This document shows positions 46,475 to 58,500 of a stretch of DNA of 64,000 bases, one piece after another (positions within the stretch are counted from its first letter, which is position 1; the number at the start of each line of letters is the position of its first letter). The stretch is from Camillea tinctor (lineage: Eukaryota > Ascomycota > Sordariomycetes > Xylariales > Xylariaceae): positions 62,001 through 126,000 of the forward strand of contig MU394060.1 in assembly GCA_022578605.1 (NCBI GenBank). Direction: 5' to 3'. The translations under genes and the position numbers were made by a program. Under the pieces are notes generated by a model that saw nothing but the letters and a program-made list of their open reading frames with translations, did not search any database and was not told the DNA's origin.

Positions 46475-47647
46475 ATGTCTCTCCCCACGTCCAACAACAA
46501 CACCAATGGCCAGTCCTCTATACGGAGCTTCTTCCGTCCCAAGCAGCCAGCCTATGCGCCTCCTCCTTCCTCCACCTCTGCTTCATCCCAACCGTCCCAG
46601 ACATTATCCCCCGCGCCTCCTCCGCCAGTAACCGGAGCCCCAGACCAAGCCAACCCTCCTCCCCCCTCTCCATCCAACCTCCCGAGCAACAGCAGCAACA
46701 ATACCATCCCACCATCGCCATCACCGCCGCTACCCACCCCCCACCCCCAAGCGACCATATCCGCCATCGAACCCGAGCACATCCCCGCCCTGCGGCGCAT
46801 AACCTCCCTCCTCCTCCCGGTGAACTACCCGGACTCCTTCTACGCGCGGCTCGCGGACCCGCAGTCCTCAGGGGCCTTCAGCCGGGTGGTGCTCTGGCGG
46901 GACGAGCCGTCCTCGGCGGCGAAAGTAATCGGGGGACTAGTGTGCCGTCCGGAGCCCTCGCCGTTCCACGCTTGCTCGCCCACGGCGCTGGGGGGGACGT
47001 CCATCTTCCAGAGGCCGGCCGCGGCACCCCCGTCCGTCCCCAACGCGCTGTACATCCAATCGCTCGTGCTCCTGTCCCCGTACCGGGGCCTCGGGCTCGC
47101 GGCGGCGCTGCTGGACGACGTGGCCTCGCGGGCGGCGCGCAGCGGGTTCGCCTGCGAGGCGGTGTACGCGCACGTGTGGACGTCGAACGCGGACGGGCTG
47201 CGGTGGTACGTGGCGCGGGGGTTCCGGCAGGTGGAGGAGGTGCGGGGGTACTACCTGAAGCTGCGGCCGGACAGCGCGTGGGTGGTGCGGCGGGACATGA
47301 GCCCGACCCCGGCCACGAGCACATCCGCCGCCCTAGGTCTAGGAGAAAGCAGACACAGCAGCGTGGCGGCCAGCGTCACGGCCGCGGCCGCGAACCTCGA
47401 CACGCTCGCGCCCCCGCCCCCCAAACCATCGGGCAGCGGCGCCACCACGCCGACGGGCACGTCCTACCAGAACACGCGCCCCGAGACCGAGTGGAACGAT
47501 CTCCCGCCCGAGATGCACGCGTCGCGCAGCACGAACCTCGGCGTGCCGGCCAAGAACGGCGGTGGGAGCGGCGCCAGTTCCCGGAGCAGTTCGACCGGCC
47601 GCAAGAAAAAGGATCGGGCGTATCCCGCTGCTGCGTTCGGGAGCTAA
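46475..47647 (+). CDS. GNAT N-acetyltransferase (Naa50-like) with N-terminal PIP box
   Basis: 390 aa, single exon. ATG 46475 was chosen because the upstream in-frame 46457 codon is TTG. Residues 13-20 read QSSIRSFF followed by RPKQP, an exact match to the PCNA-interacting consensus Q-x-x-I/L/M-x-x-F-F with trailing basic residues. Residues about 25-95 are Pro/Ser-rich linker. The GNAT fold runs about 98-275: LLPVNYPDSFYARL at its start (as in Naa50, where this loop helps read the substrate N-terminus), ALYIQSLVLLSPYRGLGLAA with the acetyl-CoA loop R-G-L-G-L-A, AVYAHVWTSNADGLRWYVAR and GFRQVEEVRGYYLKL. The C-terminal 110 residues are low complexity, ending in a basic GRKKKDRAY. The very GC-rich centre creates spurious antisense and shifted frames. 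Naa50 normally acts with NatA and in cohesion; coupling to PCNA is inference. Confidence 0.85.
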   Translation: MSLPTSNNNTNGQSSIRSFFRPKQPAYAPPPSSTSASSQPSQTLSPAPPPPVTGAPDQANPPPPSPSNLPSNSSNNTIPPSPSPPLPTPHPQATISAIEPEHIPALRRITSLLLPVNYPDSFYARLADPQSSGAFSRVVLWRDEPSSAAKVIGGLVCRPEPSPFHACSPTALGGTSIFQRPAAAPPSVPNALYIQSLVLLSPYRGLGLAAALLDDVASRAARSGFACEAVYAHVWTSNADGLRWYVARGFRQVEEVRGYYLKLRPDSAWVVRRDMSPTPATSTSAALGLGESRHSSVAASVTAAAANLDTLAPPPPKPSGSGATTPTGTSYQNTRPETEWNDLPPEMHASRSTNLGVPAKNGGGSGASSRSSSTGRKKKDRAYPAAAFGS

Positions 47648-48504
47648 AGGACGCAAGGAAGAAGAAGAAGAAAAAACGAAGGAAGCCATAATGCTTCTTA
47701 TATATATATAAAGGAGGGGTGGTGCGGTGGGGTGTAGGTTAGGGGCTGGTTTTTTGGAATAGAAAGTCTTTTTTTTTTGAGAGAGAGAGAAGGGGGGAGA
47801 GAGGAAAAAAGAAAAAAAGAAACAAGGAGTTCATAGAGAGCAGAGAGATAGAAATAGAGGGCGACGAACCTTTCATCCCCTCTCCTCCCCTCCCCAAACT
47901 TCCACCAACACAACAGCTCCCCTAGGCGACTAAGTTAGCTATCCCAAGATCGTGGGTGTATTTTTTTTTTTCATCGAAGCAGGGGAAGGAGAGGGTGATT
48001 GAGAGGAATTATATTTTTAACTTCAAAAAGGGGGTGAAAGGAGGGGAGGGGAGGAGAGAGGGACAAAATAGAATATTAGTGTAAATTAACTTGAGACGAT
48101 GCTTGATGGCTTGATGAGTTATCTCCTTCCGCATCTTATTGGAGAACAAAACAGAATAACCAAAAAGTGAAAAGGATTAATACCTTTTTAGAAGATAGGA
48201 GATAGAGAACTAAACAAAATTAATACCTAATACTCAGTCAAAACATTACACGTGATCATAACAGTGAAACACGAATACCTTGATATATATGTATATATTG
48301 AAATTTTAGCATGATAAAGTCTTTTGTAAGGTATTTCTTGTTTTTGAGGGATGCTGCCCCCAAGTTCGTAGGGTAGATAAAAGAAACCCGGTTTAGTTAA
48401 CATATACAATTGTAGAATCTTATGCATTAAATCATTACATGCTCGTAACGCCCCAGCCTAATGAATACACAGCCAGCTCCAGCCAGTTAATACGCCGTTC
48501 AGTT
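47648..48504. other. convergent 3' region between acetyltransferase and glucokinase genes
   Basis: 0.86 kb with GA-rich and poly-T tracts (47765-47830, 47960-47970). No gene is seen. Confidence 0.65.
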
Positions 48505-50223
48505 TTATACCAAAGTCGTTGCCATCCCCATCTGTGGGATTGTGGCGCCAAATCTCTCCGTCACCTCACTCCTAAGTTGGTTCAGGTAGTCAGGTACAGC
48601 GTTCTTCTCCATACCTGCTGCTACCAGAGCTATCAAAGCAGCACCCACACCGCTACCATCTTTGGCAATGCCGATACGGATTCGCTTAGCTCCTTCGGGA
48701 CCGATGCCCTCGATGGCAGCCAGAGCTTCGTAGATCATCGTTCTGAAGAACGGGTAGTGCTCAACGAGACTGCCGTCTACACCGATATCAACAGGCTCAT
48801 TGGATTCGTTGAGCTTATTGCTCTGGAGAACGACGGCGCCGAGTGCAACGGCAGAAAGCCTAGCGGCACGACGACCGACAGCGTAGGCTACGTCTTTGAA
48901 GGCCTTAGCATCTTCGAACGAGGCGGAGTATATCCCCAATGTGTTTTCAAGTTCCTGTCGGAGAGTTGAAAGTTCAGGTGTTCCGTCAGCCGCAGCGATC
49001 GACATCAGAGAGCTATCAAGCCCCCATTGCTTGAACAATCCGGTATCGGGATTGATCGTGGTGGTAGATTTCCAGTCATTTGTGCCCGAGTTGGCATCTG
49101 TGAATAGCGTTGATTGGGGGCGTTTGAGCATATCAACGAGAGCCAAACGAACAATCTCGCCTAGAAACATTCCGGATACTCTCTTTTCGAACATCTGGTA
49201 GCCGGGGTTGACGCTATCTCGGTCGAGTTCTTCGTCGTAGGGAGTGTTGGGGAGGTGGTTAAGCTGATTATCGAAGGATCCCCACTCGGTGTTGATGACC
49301 ATCTCTCCGGTTGACTTGTCGTATTCACCGCCGATGGGCTTTCGAATGTTCCTAACCTTCTCGACGTACGCACCGTTGGTGCCAGTACCAAAGATAGCTC
49401 CCAAAAGAGTAGATGTCTTGCCCGGCGATGTATATGAGCGAGCCATCAATGTGCCAACAGTATCGTTCACTAAAGCTGCCACCTTCACCGGGAGACGCAG
49501 CAGGTCAATTTCCTGTTGCAGGAGGGCACACACATCTTTGCCAACAGCATCAGGAATGTCGAATCCCTTGGTCCACCGTATGAGGGTTCCTTTGTTGATG
49601 CCGGACTGTTGAACTGGGAAACTGAAGGTGAAGCCAAGGCGGAAAATGTGCTCATCCCGGTAGCCATCTGGACTAGTCACGGTCTGCCGCCGTCGGATGT
49701 GGGCTTCGAAGTGATCTTCGTGATGTATCTTTAGGAATTGTTCGATTTGCTTTGCCAAGAATCCAAAGAGGTCTTGGGCTGAACTGGCGGTCATTAAATT
49801 CTTAGGAATTGCAACTTTGGTGTAGGTAAGGTTGAAGGTAGTATCGCCGTTTAGGTGAATGGAACAGACTCGGAAGTTTGTGCCACCAAGGTCAACGGCC
49901 AAGTACAATCCCTACGTCCCGAGTCAGCAAAACCGGAAGAATTGCGAGGGGGGAAAAAACCATAGTAATGACAGACCTTTTCAGTGCCGTTGGGAACCCC
50001 CGTGACGTAGGTTGGGATCTGGCTCATGCTGGTGCCATCTTTCTGCAATCCTTCGTCTAGAAATGAGGGGTAAGTAAAGGATCGTAACAATCTAGTCGGT
50101 CGGTGGGTGCTATCATGAAGACTTACTCATCTGTCGCAGGAACTCGTGGACACCTCTGTTCACATCGTCATCGGTATAGTCGAACTGCGCGACGACGCGC
50201 TTTGTGTCCTCGACTAGGGCCAT
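48505..50223 (-). CDS. glkA: glucokinase (hexokinase family)
   Basis: ATP-dependent phosphorylation of glucose at the entry to glycolysis, in the cytosol. 527 aa in three exons: 50223-50127, 50056-49977, 49911-48505. Junctions read LRQM|NEGLQKDG and NGTEK|GLYLAVDLGG. Intron 2 (65 bp) has an unusual GTCTGT donor, but the protein is continuous only with it. Landmarks: phosphate-1 loop LGGTNFRV at 67-74, the sugar-binding signature LGFTFSFPVQQSGINKGTLI followed by RWTKGF, NDTVGTL, the GTGTNGAYVE loop and INTEWGSFDN. The N-terminus GTSMSQIPTYVTGVPNGTEK and the absence of hexokinase-1-type regulatory features match GlkA-type glucokinases rather than HxkA. A candidate 5' UTR intron lies upstream (donor 50560, acceptor near 50392). 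Confidence 0.95.
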
Positions 50224-51696
50224 GGTGGGTGCTCGGGATACGGGAGGAGTAGTGGGAAAGGGATGAGGGCTTTCGCAAATGGAATTGTCAATTACAGTAG
50301 CAGGAGGGGAAGAGATGATTCGAGTAAATGGAGAAGATTTGAGAATATAAGAGTACTGGAATTTGACGTCGGTAAGAAAGAGCTGTGCGGCCTATAAGGT
50401 GTTGGAGGGGCAAGTCAGTCAAAGAAGGGGACAACTAAAAGGCAAAGAACAAGAACAAGTAGCGCCGAAGCTTCGTTCTCGTTGCGGGGAGCCCCGGCCC
50501 TAAAAAAACTTAGGAAGGGAAAAATTCGCTCGCCCAACGTCACGGGCGCCGAAAACTTACTAGGACAAGGATCAGAAAGGCTAGGGAGCAAATGTGGATG
50601 AAGGTGAGGGCCGGTCCAACTATCGGCTGGTCGCTTTGTTGTTCGGTGCGAGGCTTGTGAGCGTTTTTCTCCTGATGATCTCCAGCTCTGGTGGAACGAG
50701 TACGGGGATCATCGGAGAGATCACCGTCAGCTCTGGCGCTGAAGCGCCAGGCCTTTAAGTACTCGAATAACGTGATGAAAGCCACGGCGACTCTCGCGGG
50801 GTTATTCTTGGGGGTGCTTCCCTGGTTGGTGGGGTAGTCCTACTCGTAAGTCTGGAGTTCTCTTCGTTTCCCCTGGAGTCCTGCCCGGGAACCGTCGAGG
50901 CCTGCAGTCCAACCCCGGCCGCAGGGCAGGGTGCAGGCTGGTGGCAGGCTGGTGGTAATCGGGGACTGGAACGGCCAAATGATAATCAAGACCAAGCAAC
51001 AGTCGACTTGGTAAAACGGCCCGTATGTGTGCAAGGCCTGCAGGATATGTTTACGCCAGGAAGCGATGAGGTCATGGGTGCTTAACCCCTGCAGAGAGAC
51101 CCAGTCTAGAAATGGGGACTTTGAAATGTGGTGGTCAATGGGGAAAGACTGCGGGCGGTGGGTGAAATCGGGGTAGAGTCTGACGATCGATCAGTTGCAC
51201 ATTGAACCACAATCGAGCCTCTACTGGCCCTGTTGGTTCAAAATCGCACTCTTGTTCTTCTACTTGGCCAAGTTATGACGAACAAGGCCAAATTTGCTGA
51301 CAGACACGAACACGTATAACAACGGTTTATGCCCAGAACATCACATCACCGATGGGATTTAGGAACTCGAAGAACCACGAAGAACCTCGGGGGTTTAACC
51401 GGTCTTGTGCAATGGGAAGAGAAAAAAAAAGACCTTGCAAACAACCACCAGAACTCTTCGTCAATTGGGCCGAAGGATTCTTGATCGTAACGATATAGCA
51501 CAGATAATATGAAAAAGGGAAAAGAGGAGAAAAGGAAAAGGAAAAATAGTATGAACAAATCTAGCAATGATTTGTTTTTGTTTATTTTTTTAATCACTAG
51601 TGAATAGAGAAATTGCGATATAGGGGATATAGGTATTATGTCATTGGATCAAGACAGGAACGAGTTTCAATTGAAGGTGATGTAAGTGCTGATAGT

Positions 51697-51718
51697 GTTG
51701 GTGGTGGTGGTGGTGGTA
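51697..51718. repeat. (GGT)n microsatellite
   Basis: Seven GGT units followed by a short TAG run, in intergenic DNA. Confidence 0.85.
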
Positions 51719-54700
51719 ATAGTAGTAGTGAAAATACTGGAGATGGATTAGGTGTGAGGAGAAAAAAAAAGAAAAAATTAAGTATCGTCGGATCACGAAC
51801 CCCAAGGCCCGATTAAAGGAAACTATCTGAGGGACAAGGCAATCCCAGATAAGCGGTCTAGATGGATGTTGAGGAAAGAACTGGAAGCAAGTGGGGGCAC
51901 GTGTCCAACAAGTTCTTCACTCTTTCCCTCTTCGCCTTCTCTCCACGGGGAGTCTAGTAACGAAGTGGGAAGGAAGGGGGAGGGGATTCAGGGGAACGGG
52001 GAAGGAAATCTCCAGATATCGTCTATTTCCTGTGCTTGACGCTTTCCTCGTTGCTTGATTCCCGATCCTTGTAATTCATTATCTTCAACTGCCACAAAAA
52101 ATATGGTATGTTCGTTGGGTGAAACAACTAACTAAATATGGGTGTAACATCGTAACCTATCAATTTAATTTCCCTCCCAGCGAAAAAGGGAAAAGAGAAA
52201 AAACATCAAATGCAAGCAATTGATGGTAAATTGGCCGAGACATGTTTTCCAGGTAGTAATGCATTATGCTGTGGTATTAGTGTATATCTTTTAGCTACAG
52301 CCGGACGTCGTCAAGACAGCCAATCAACGACGGTTGAATATACTACTAAGTCACTAACACAACATGGGAAAATAGCAAGCGAACATAGATTTCTTCGAAT
52401 CGATTAAGTAAATTACCCCTCCAATCTCCAAAAGGAAAAAAACCCATACCTATTCCATGTTTAGAGTAACGACGAGAACAGAAAATAGAAATAGTAAAAA
52501 AGCAAAGTTCGAGTCAGTTTCTGAAGGTCGTGCCTGTCAGATCAACGTCGCATAAGATAATGCACAATGAAATCATGAATAAGATCAGTTGGGGGACTTT
52601 AGGAGATATCCAAGATATGTAACCTAACTACTACTGTACCTATTAAACCCAACCCAACATAAAATAGAATCAACTAAGACCCCGCTATAATCTACTTAGC
52701 TTATCGCATGCCCGGTCATACCTAATCTAAGTTTCGATGCCGATGACTTTAAAGACAACCAAAGAGTCTAAGAAAGACAAAAAAAAAAAAAGATAATGAA
52801 AAAAGGCGCACCGTGACAACACATAAGTCTCCATTCACATCAATGGATCAATGGTTATCAACCTATCAATACCACGATAGATGCATTCATGTCCGAATAA
52901 GTGGATGTCAGATGCGTGCTATATCCAATATACATCTAAAGACCGGACTCCTACTAAAGTCAATGCAGTTAATACGTGGATGACCAAGAGCTTCGGTTGA
53001 TGACGTTGACCCAATGCGCCATTATTATGATGCGCACGCAACAGCCAGCTAAGTAAGTATTTGCAAGATACATAGAGGGGGCAGAAGGGGGAAGGAATCA
53101 GACTCATACCATAGTTTTCGTTTGGAGAGAAATGTAGCCCAGTTATAATAATGGGATTTCTAACCGCGAAACTTGGGTTAATCTTCTAAGTATATATAAG
53201 ACGGCCCCCTCTTCTCTCTACCCGCGCCACGAATAAAAGGAAAGGGGCGTTTTTGAATAGGAGACATGATTTTGATGCGTCGAGGAATAACACAGCCAAA
53301 ATCCACGATGTACCGCAAGTTGATATCAACCAGGAAAATTCATTCATTACGACATAGCGATACCAACTTCAAGATGAGGGGGGATTAGGTTCACTTACGA
53401 TGAGCCGCATTACTACTAACTACTATGCCACGCTACACCACGACGAAAACGAATGCCAAGGCCGAGTCCAAGGACAGTGATGCATAGAAGCCCCGCAACA
53501 CGATAGCGCTCCGTTGATATGAACTCAAGTTCAACAGAAAGGGAATTTACTACCTAGTTTAAACCTGTCGTCCCTCGAAGTTAACACCCTTGCAAAAGTC
53601 ATGTCCAAAATACACTAGGTCAAGGGGGAAACCTAATCGTTGACAGCGTAAGGCGGCTGGTCTCCCTGTCCAAACGCTTGCCACGAGCGAAAGACTACAG
53701 CGGCGTGCTTAATCAAACAGCACGGGGCACAGAAGAATCCGCATGTGAAATGCCATACCCAACATTTCGATTACGGTCCTGTCCTCTCCCCCTAAAGATA
53801 GAAGATTCTTACCTTTAACGGCCAAACCAATCAACCAACGAACATATGTCACTTGATCCACCTACCTTTAGATGGGAAATCCTAATCGAACTCGCCATGA
53901 AAGGGGGAGGGGCTCGGGAAGTACGGCACGTGGGACCGAGAAGCTAATTACTCGATATCTCGTTCTCTCTCAGGCGGCCCAAGTTAAGTTAAACTTACCC
54001 CCAAAGCTAGAAGCACTCTCTCCTTTTCGAAGGGCATCGTCTTGCCCGAGCTTGCATTCCAGAATTGAGTTTTATTGTCGATATTTCGGTTTCGTTCATG
54101 TTCTTCTTACAGCCTTACTAGGGCAGCCCTGGGAGCACTACTGATCACAGATCAACCCCTCCTTGATCTGAATCGCACATTGCATAGGAGATTGACTTCA
54201 ACTCAACTCACATCTTAGTTGAGCCTATGTCGATTAGCTTTCGGCATCGTGCTACGGGTAGCACCTAAGCTAAACTACTAGCTAAGCCGTTGTCTGGCCA
54301 GCTACCCTAGTTGATATATTAGAGATTTTGTATACAGCGAGCCTCTGCAACATCTATGGTCCGATATCTACATTTTATGAAGGTTGACAGGGAGTATAAC
54401 AGAAGAAATAGCAAGAGCCAAAAATCAGTATGCACTCCATCGATAACAGGGAGACTACTCATACCCATATGTCAACATATCCCGGGTGGCTGTAGTTCTA
54501 GCTTCTCGCAAAAAACGACAGCTACGTCATAATCTAAGCCCATGCCGGGTAACCCATGACAGCCGCCGCGTAAGTAGGCCAAAATATCACCACTTATTTT
54601 CTATTCCCTTACATAATACGTCGTAGTCTTCCGCGCAAGCCGGCCTTCGAAAGAGCCATGCGAGGAGTGCATTGGAAGTCTGGCCAGTCAGTTTGATGAC

Positions 54701-55393
54701 AGTAATCATGTGTGAGATATTTGACCGATCTGATAGCACTACCCTAATTAAGTTCTCTTAACTTGGATAAGCTGTGAGTCTTACGAGATGAAGAATGAAT
54801 ACTTCAATGTAGTATGTTAAGTTAGTATTGTATTGGCATGTAGAGGATGGTATGTATATACATTCACGTCACGTGGATGGTCGGTCCGAGGAGCAACTCA
54901 TACAACCTATAGAGCTCCCTACAAGACCAAGCATGATCACTAGAGTCCCCTTTCAACGGCTTTGGTATTCTATATGGCCTATTTGATCCCATAGTTTCTC
55001 CGAGCTGCCTCTTCCTGAATGCCACTCTCAAAGTCTCATAAATAGGATGTCCTAGACGGCGTACGGGCACAAGGATATAGCACTCCTCAGAAGCTAGGTA
55101 AACATAGAAACTCATCTAAAGACACCATCCTGGCCAAGGCACTCTGCGGGACTTCTAGGGAATACCGCCCCCATCACTACAAGCTCTATAAAAGTGCTGT
55201 CCAGGAAATACCATCTAGATTAAGATCCTATAAGCTGTAAGATAGTACGGCTTCTTATATAAACGGAATACGGGAGCTCCATAGTGTGCGGTTTAGAGGG
55301 TATCTATATATTTGAGCATGCTCCTTATTCTCCCCCACTTGGGGGATTGCTAACTAGAGCACGAGGGATAGCTCCAAGAAAAGGGGCATATGC

Positions 55394-55522
55394 TGTTACG
55401 CCCCAGCCTGGTTGGCTGGAGAGTACCTATCTAATACAGAATTGGGCCTCGATGACTCCTCGGTCATTAAGTGAACCTTTTGATCTCATGGTATGATGGG
55501 TTGCCCAATACCTGTCGTAACA
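55394..55522. mobile_element. 129-bp solo-LTR-like insertion (TRIM/SMART-size) with 5-bp target duplication
   Basis: Starts TGTTACGCCCC and ends GTCGTAACA: TG..CA termini within a perfect 7-bp inverted repeat (TGTTACG/CGTAACA). It is flanked by TATGC at 55389-55393 and TATGC at 55523-55527, the 5-bp duplication expected of LTR-retrotransposon integrase; the flanks CATATGC match over 7 bp if the element is trimmed. Two internal hairpins are visible (ATGAC..GTCAT and CAGCC..GGCTG). The size suits a solo LTR of a miniature terminal-repeat retrotransposon, or possibly a very small MITE. No second copy or internal region lies in this window. Confidence 0.75.
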
Positions 55523-58500
55523 TATGCATAGAATATGAATTGGGGTATGTGGCTTGATTCTATTATCTCGTTTCGTTTTGTGACATGTATCAATAAATAG
55601 GAAGACCATAAGGCATTGAACCCCCTTGGTGGGTTAAAGTATGGCATGACGGGAGGTTTGAGTATATCATCTCACCTATATCTCAGTAGATATAAACTAT
55701 TTGCATTGTCAATAGATAGTTATTTAGAGTACTATGGGTCAAATGAAAATGCCATAAGCTCCTTATAACCTACTGGATATTATTCACAGATCTCAAAGGT
55801 GAATCAGGGTTGCTTCTTGTGTCTATTAGGGCAATCTGAGCTTGCTACAAAATGTCGGCGGTGTTGTACTGTTACTCTGATATATGTATTATTATTACCC
55901 CTATTCGTACGTCTCTTCTCTCGTGGGGGAGAGGGGGTAAGAAGGATACTTGTACGGTTTCCCTATGCCTGGCACTATTCACCTTTCGAGCCTGGCAGTA
56001 GGCTTGCTATACGACACGCAAAATTGTCCGCCATAATAAATTATCTCATGGACGGGGTATTTATAATCAAAAGTCTCTTGCCTCATGCCCCTGGCGGAGA
56101 ACAGCAGTTCCATTCCTGTAGTATAAAATAACCATCACCTTGGAGATTTTGTATTTCAAGTTTATTAGCTTGCCCGCACACTCACTCGTTTCCCCAAGTG
56201 AGCGTATTAGGGATAACCGTTATGCTTCTTCGATACTATTTAGTAGCTGCCTCGGGAGCTCTCGTTTATGACTCGCTCAGAATGTCACGAAGTGCTCGTC
56301 AACCACTTTTATTACAAGAAACAAAATTATCGTAGTTTCCTCTGTAGATATTGAATGAGATACCCCTATCCATATGAAGTTAATAGAGTGCTCTCCCCTG
56401 AATCCCATCTCTGATACGAAAAGGGGCTCCGTACGTTTGAGTGTTTAACGATATAAACAACAGGGCATAGGGGAGAAGATATCCGGACCAAAACTGATAT
56501 TCAACGATTTCCATCCAAATGTATAAGTCAATATTATGCCCCTATCCCTCTGATTCGAAACTCCGGCATAGAAAACGCTGACACTCGCGATCTTTTCAAT
56601 ATGAATACATGATATCAATATGCTCAAAGGACACGACTGTTCGCATGACATGAGCTTACTTCTACATCGCCCTTGTGCTTATCCATCCCTCCCTCCATCA
56701 ACAATCCTGGGGTATCGGATTATGAAATCCCGTGATTAGTTCCCCTAAGTGCTTACCAGCTGGACGTGTGATGTTAAGAGTCCATTGGTCGCCTGATTAC
56801 GAGAATGCACTAGCTAACAGCATATAAGTTATGTTATATATCTCATAGGAGGGGCAATAACAAGCTTTGAAGGGGCTTCCCGTTGTAGAAACTGAGCCAT
56901 AAGCATGGCTTTGTGATATAGAGAAGCAGCCGAAAACATTATCTTGCGAATTTCCTCTCGTCATTGTTTTTGTTTCTTGAGAGTTCCATTGGGATAGGTG
57001 GTAGGTTAGCCGGGACTCCCAGATTCAGAATTCAGGCTAGCTATGGCTACACCATCCATGCCGACGAAGCTCCCAAATTGTTGATTCAAGCCGATGGAAA
57101 AAAATATTTATTGAAGGGCGTACCGACCAATTATAACTGCAGGGGATTTTCTGCATGTCACTGCAGTTCGAAGCGGACAGGCTGCAGATCAAATGTGACA
57201 TTGCAACGGGCAGGCCGGTCCTGGGGTTAGCGGCTTTGAGGCTTTCCGAGACAGATTGAACGTGGGGATTGTCAGCATGGCGGTCAAAATAATGCGGGAC
57301 TCTTATTGATTTTTTTCTCACTTCGCCTCTGGATCGTAAATAGTTTTGTCTACTGTCTATGAAGGCGTATATTATGGTACCTACTATCAAATCTACATGT
57401 CATGCATCCCACCAGCAGGAGTAAGGATAGTGAAATAGGGTTGCCCAGAACAAGTTACACCGAGCTGGATCTGAGTTGTTTCTTTGTAATGATATAACCT
57501 GCAAATCCGGTGGTTGTGTATAATCAAGATTGCCTACCTAGGTGCAAACTTTTCTTATTTGAATTAACCCTCAAATATTTGGCCACCGGCCCCCAAGATT
57601 GAGACAATTTGGTATGATAGTAAGTCACCAGGGGACTGGTATACATACTGTAGGGCTATCGAACTAGGGGGAAAAGCTGCAAATGAATGAAAAGAGTGAT
57701 GCTTCCTATCTGGCCGTCGGTCAATCAGCACAATATAGCAGTCATCTGAAGTGCTACCCCTGAACCTCGAAGGGCGGTATCGCGGCAGGCGCGCTTGCAT
57801 CCCGGTGAACACGTTTGCGGGCTTATGCGAAGATGCTCGCCTGGGCGGCTAGGGAGAGGGAATGGGAGCAATATGCAGCGAGATGTGTAGCCAATTAGGT
57901 AGATAGACGGTATCAATGACCGAGATTCCAGTAATTTTTCAGGTTGATGAGCACCAGGGGCACCGACATGGCCAAATCCTTCGTGCAGTGCAAAGCTGAT
58001 CCATCTCTCTAGGTAGGGCTTCTGGGCTAACCTACATGGCTACTATTTCCGCTTTTCGCCCACTGAAACACGCTGCTGCGGTTGTCGGAGCGCGGCTGAG
58101 TTGCATACCTGGCTCCCTTCGAGGATGCTGATTCGAATTCCCTGCAGGGGAAATCCTTGGGGGCCGGTCGTGGGCTCTACACACACTCTCTCTTACTACA
58201 TATCACCCAAGAGACCCCGAAGAGGTTATCAGTTGCAGGTATTCCTGGGTGGTATTCCTGGGATAGCTGGCAGGTATGCAGCATGCTGGGCTACACTACG
58301 GCTAAAGGGGGCTGAGCTTGGCTGAGCCTCACTTGAAGTTGTTTAGTCGTGCTAGGTTAGTCTACTACTATGGTTAGTGTGTTATAGACGAGATGGGTTG
58401 TGATTATTAGTTTAAAGATTACGATGATGAATAAGTAGGTAAGAATATTGATTATGTACGACTGGTGAGAGATGGAACGATTGGGCTCAATAAGGGGTGT

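Noticed and set aside
46942..47691. Open frame of 249 codons on the plus strand, and several antisense ones
   Set aside because: Shifted-frame shadow of the acetyltransferase; rich in Arg/Gly/Ala with no recognisable domain.
58090..58180. tRNA-like ATTCGAATTCCC word near a GC-rich hairpin
   Set aside because: No acceptor stem, D-arm or anticodon arm with correct spacing could be drawn around it.
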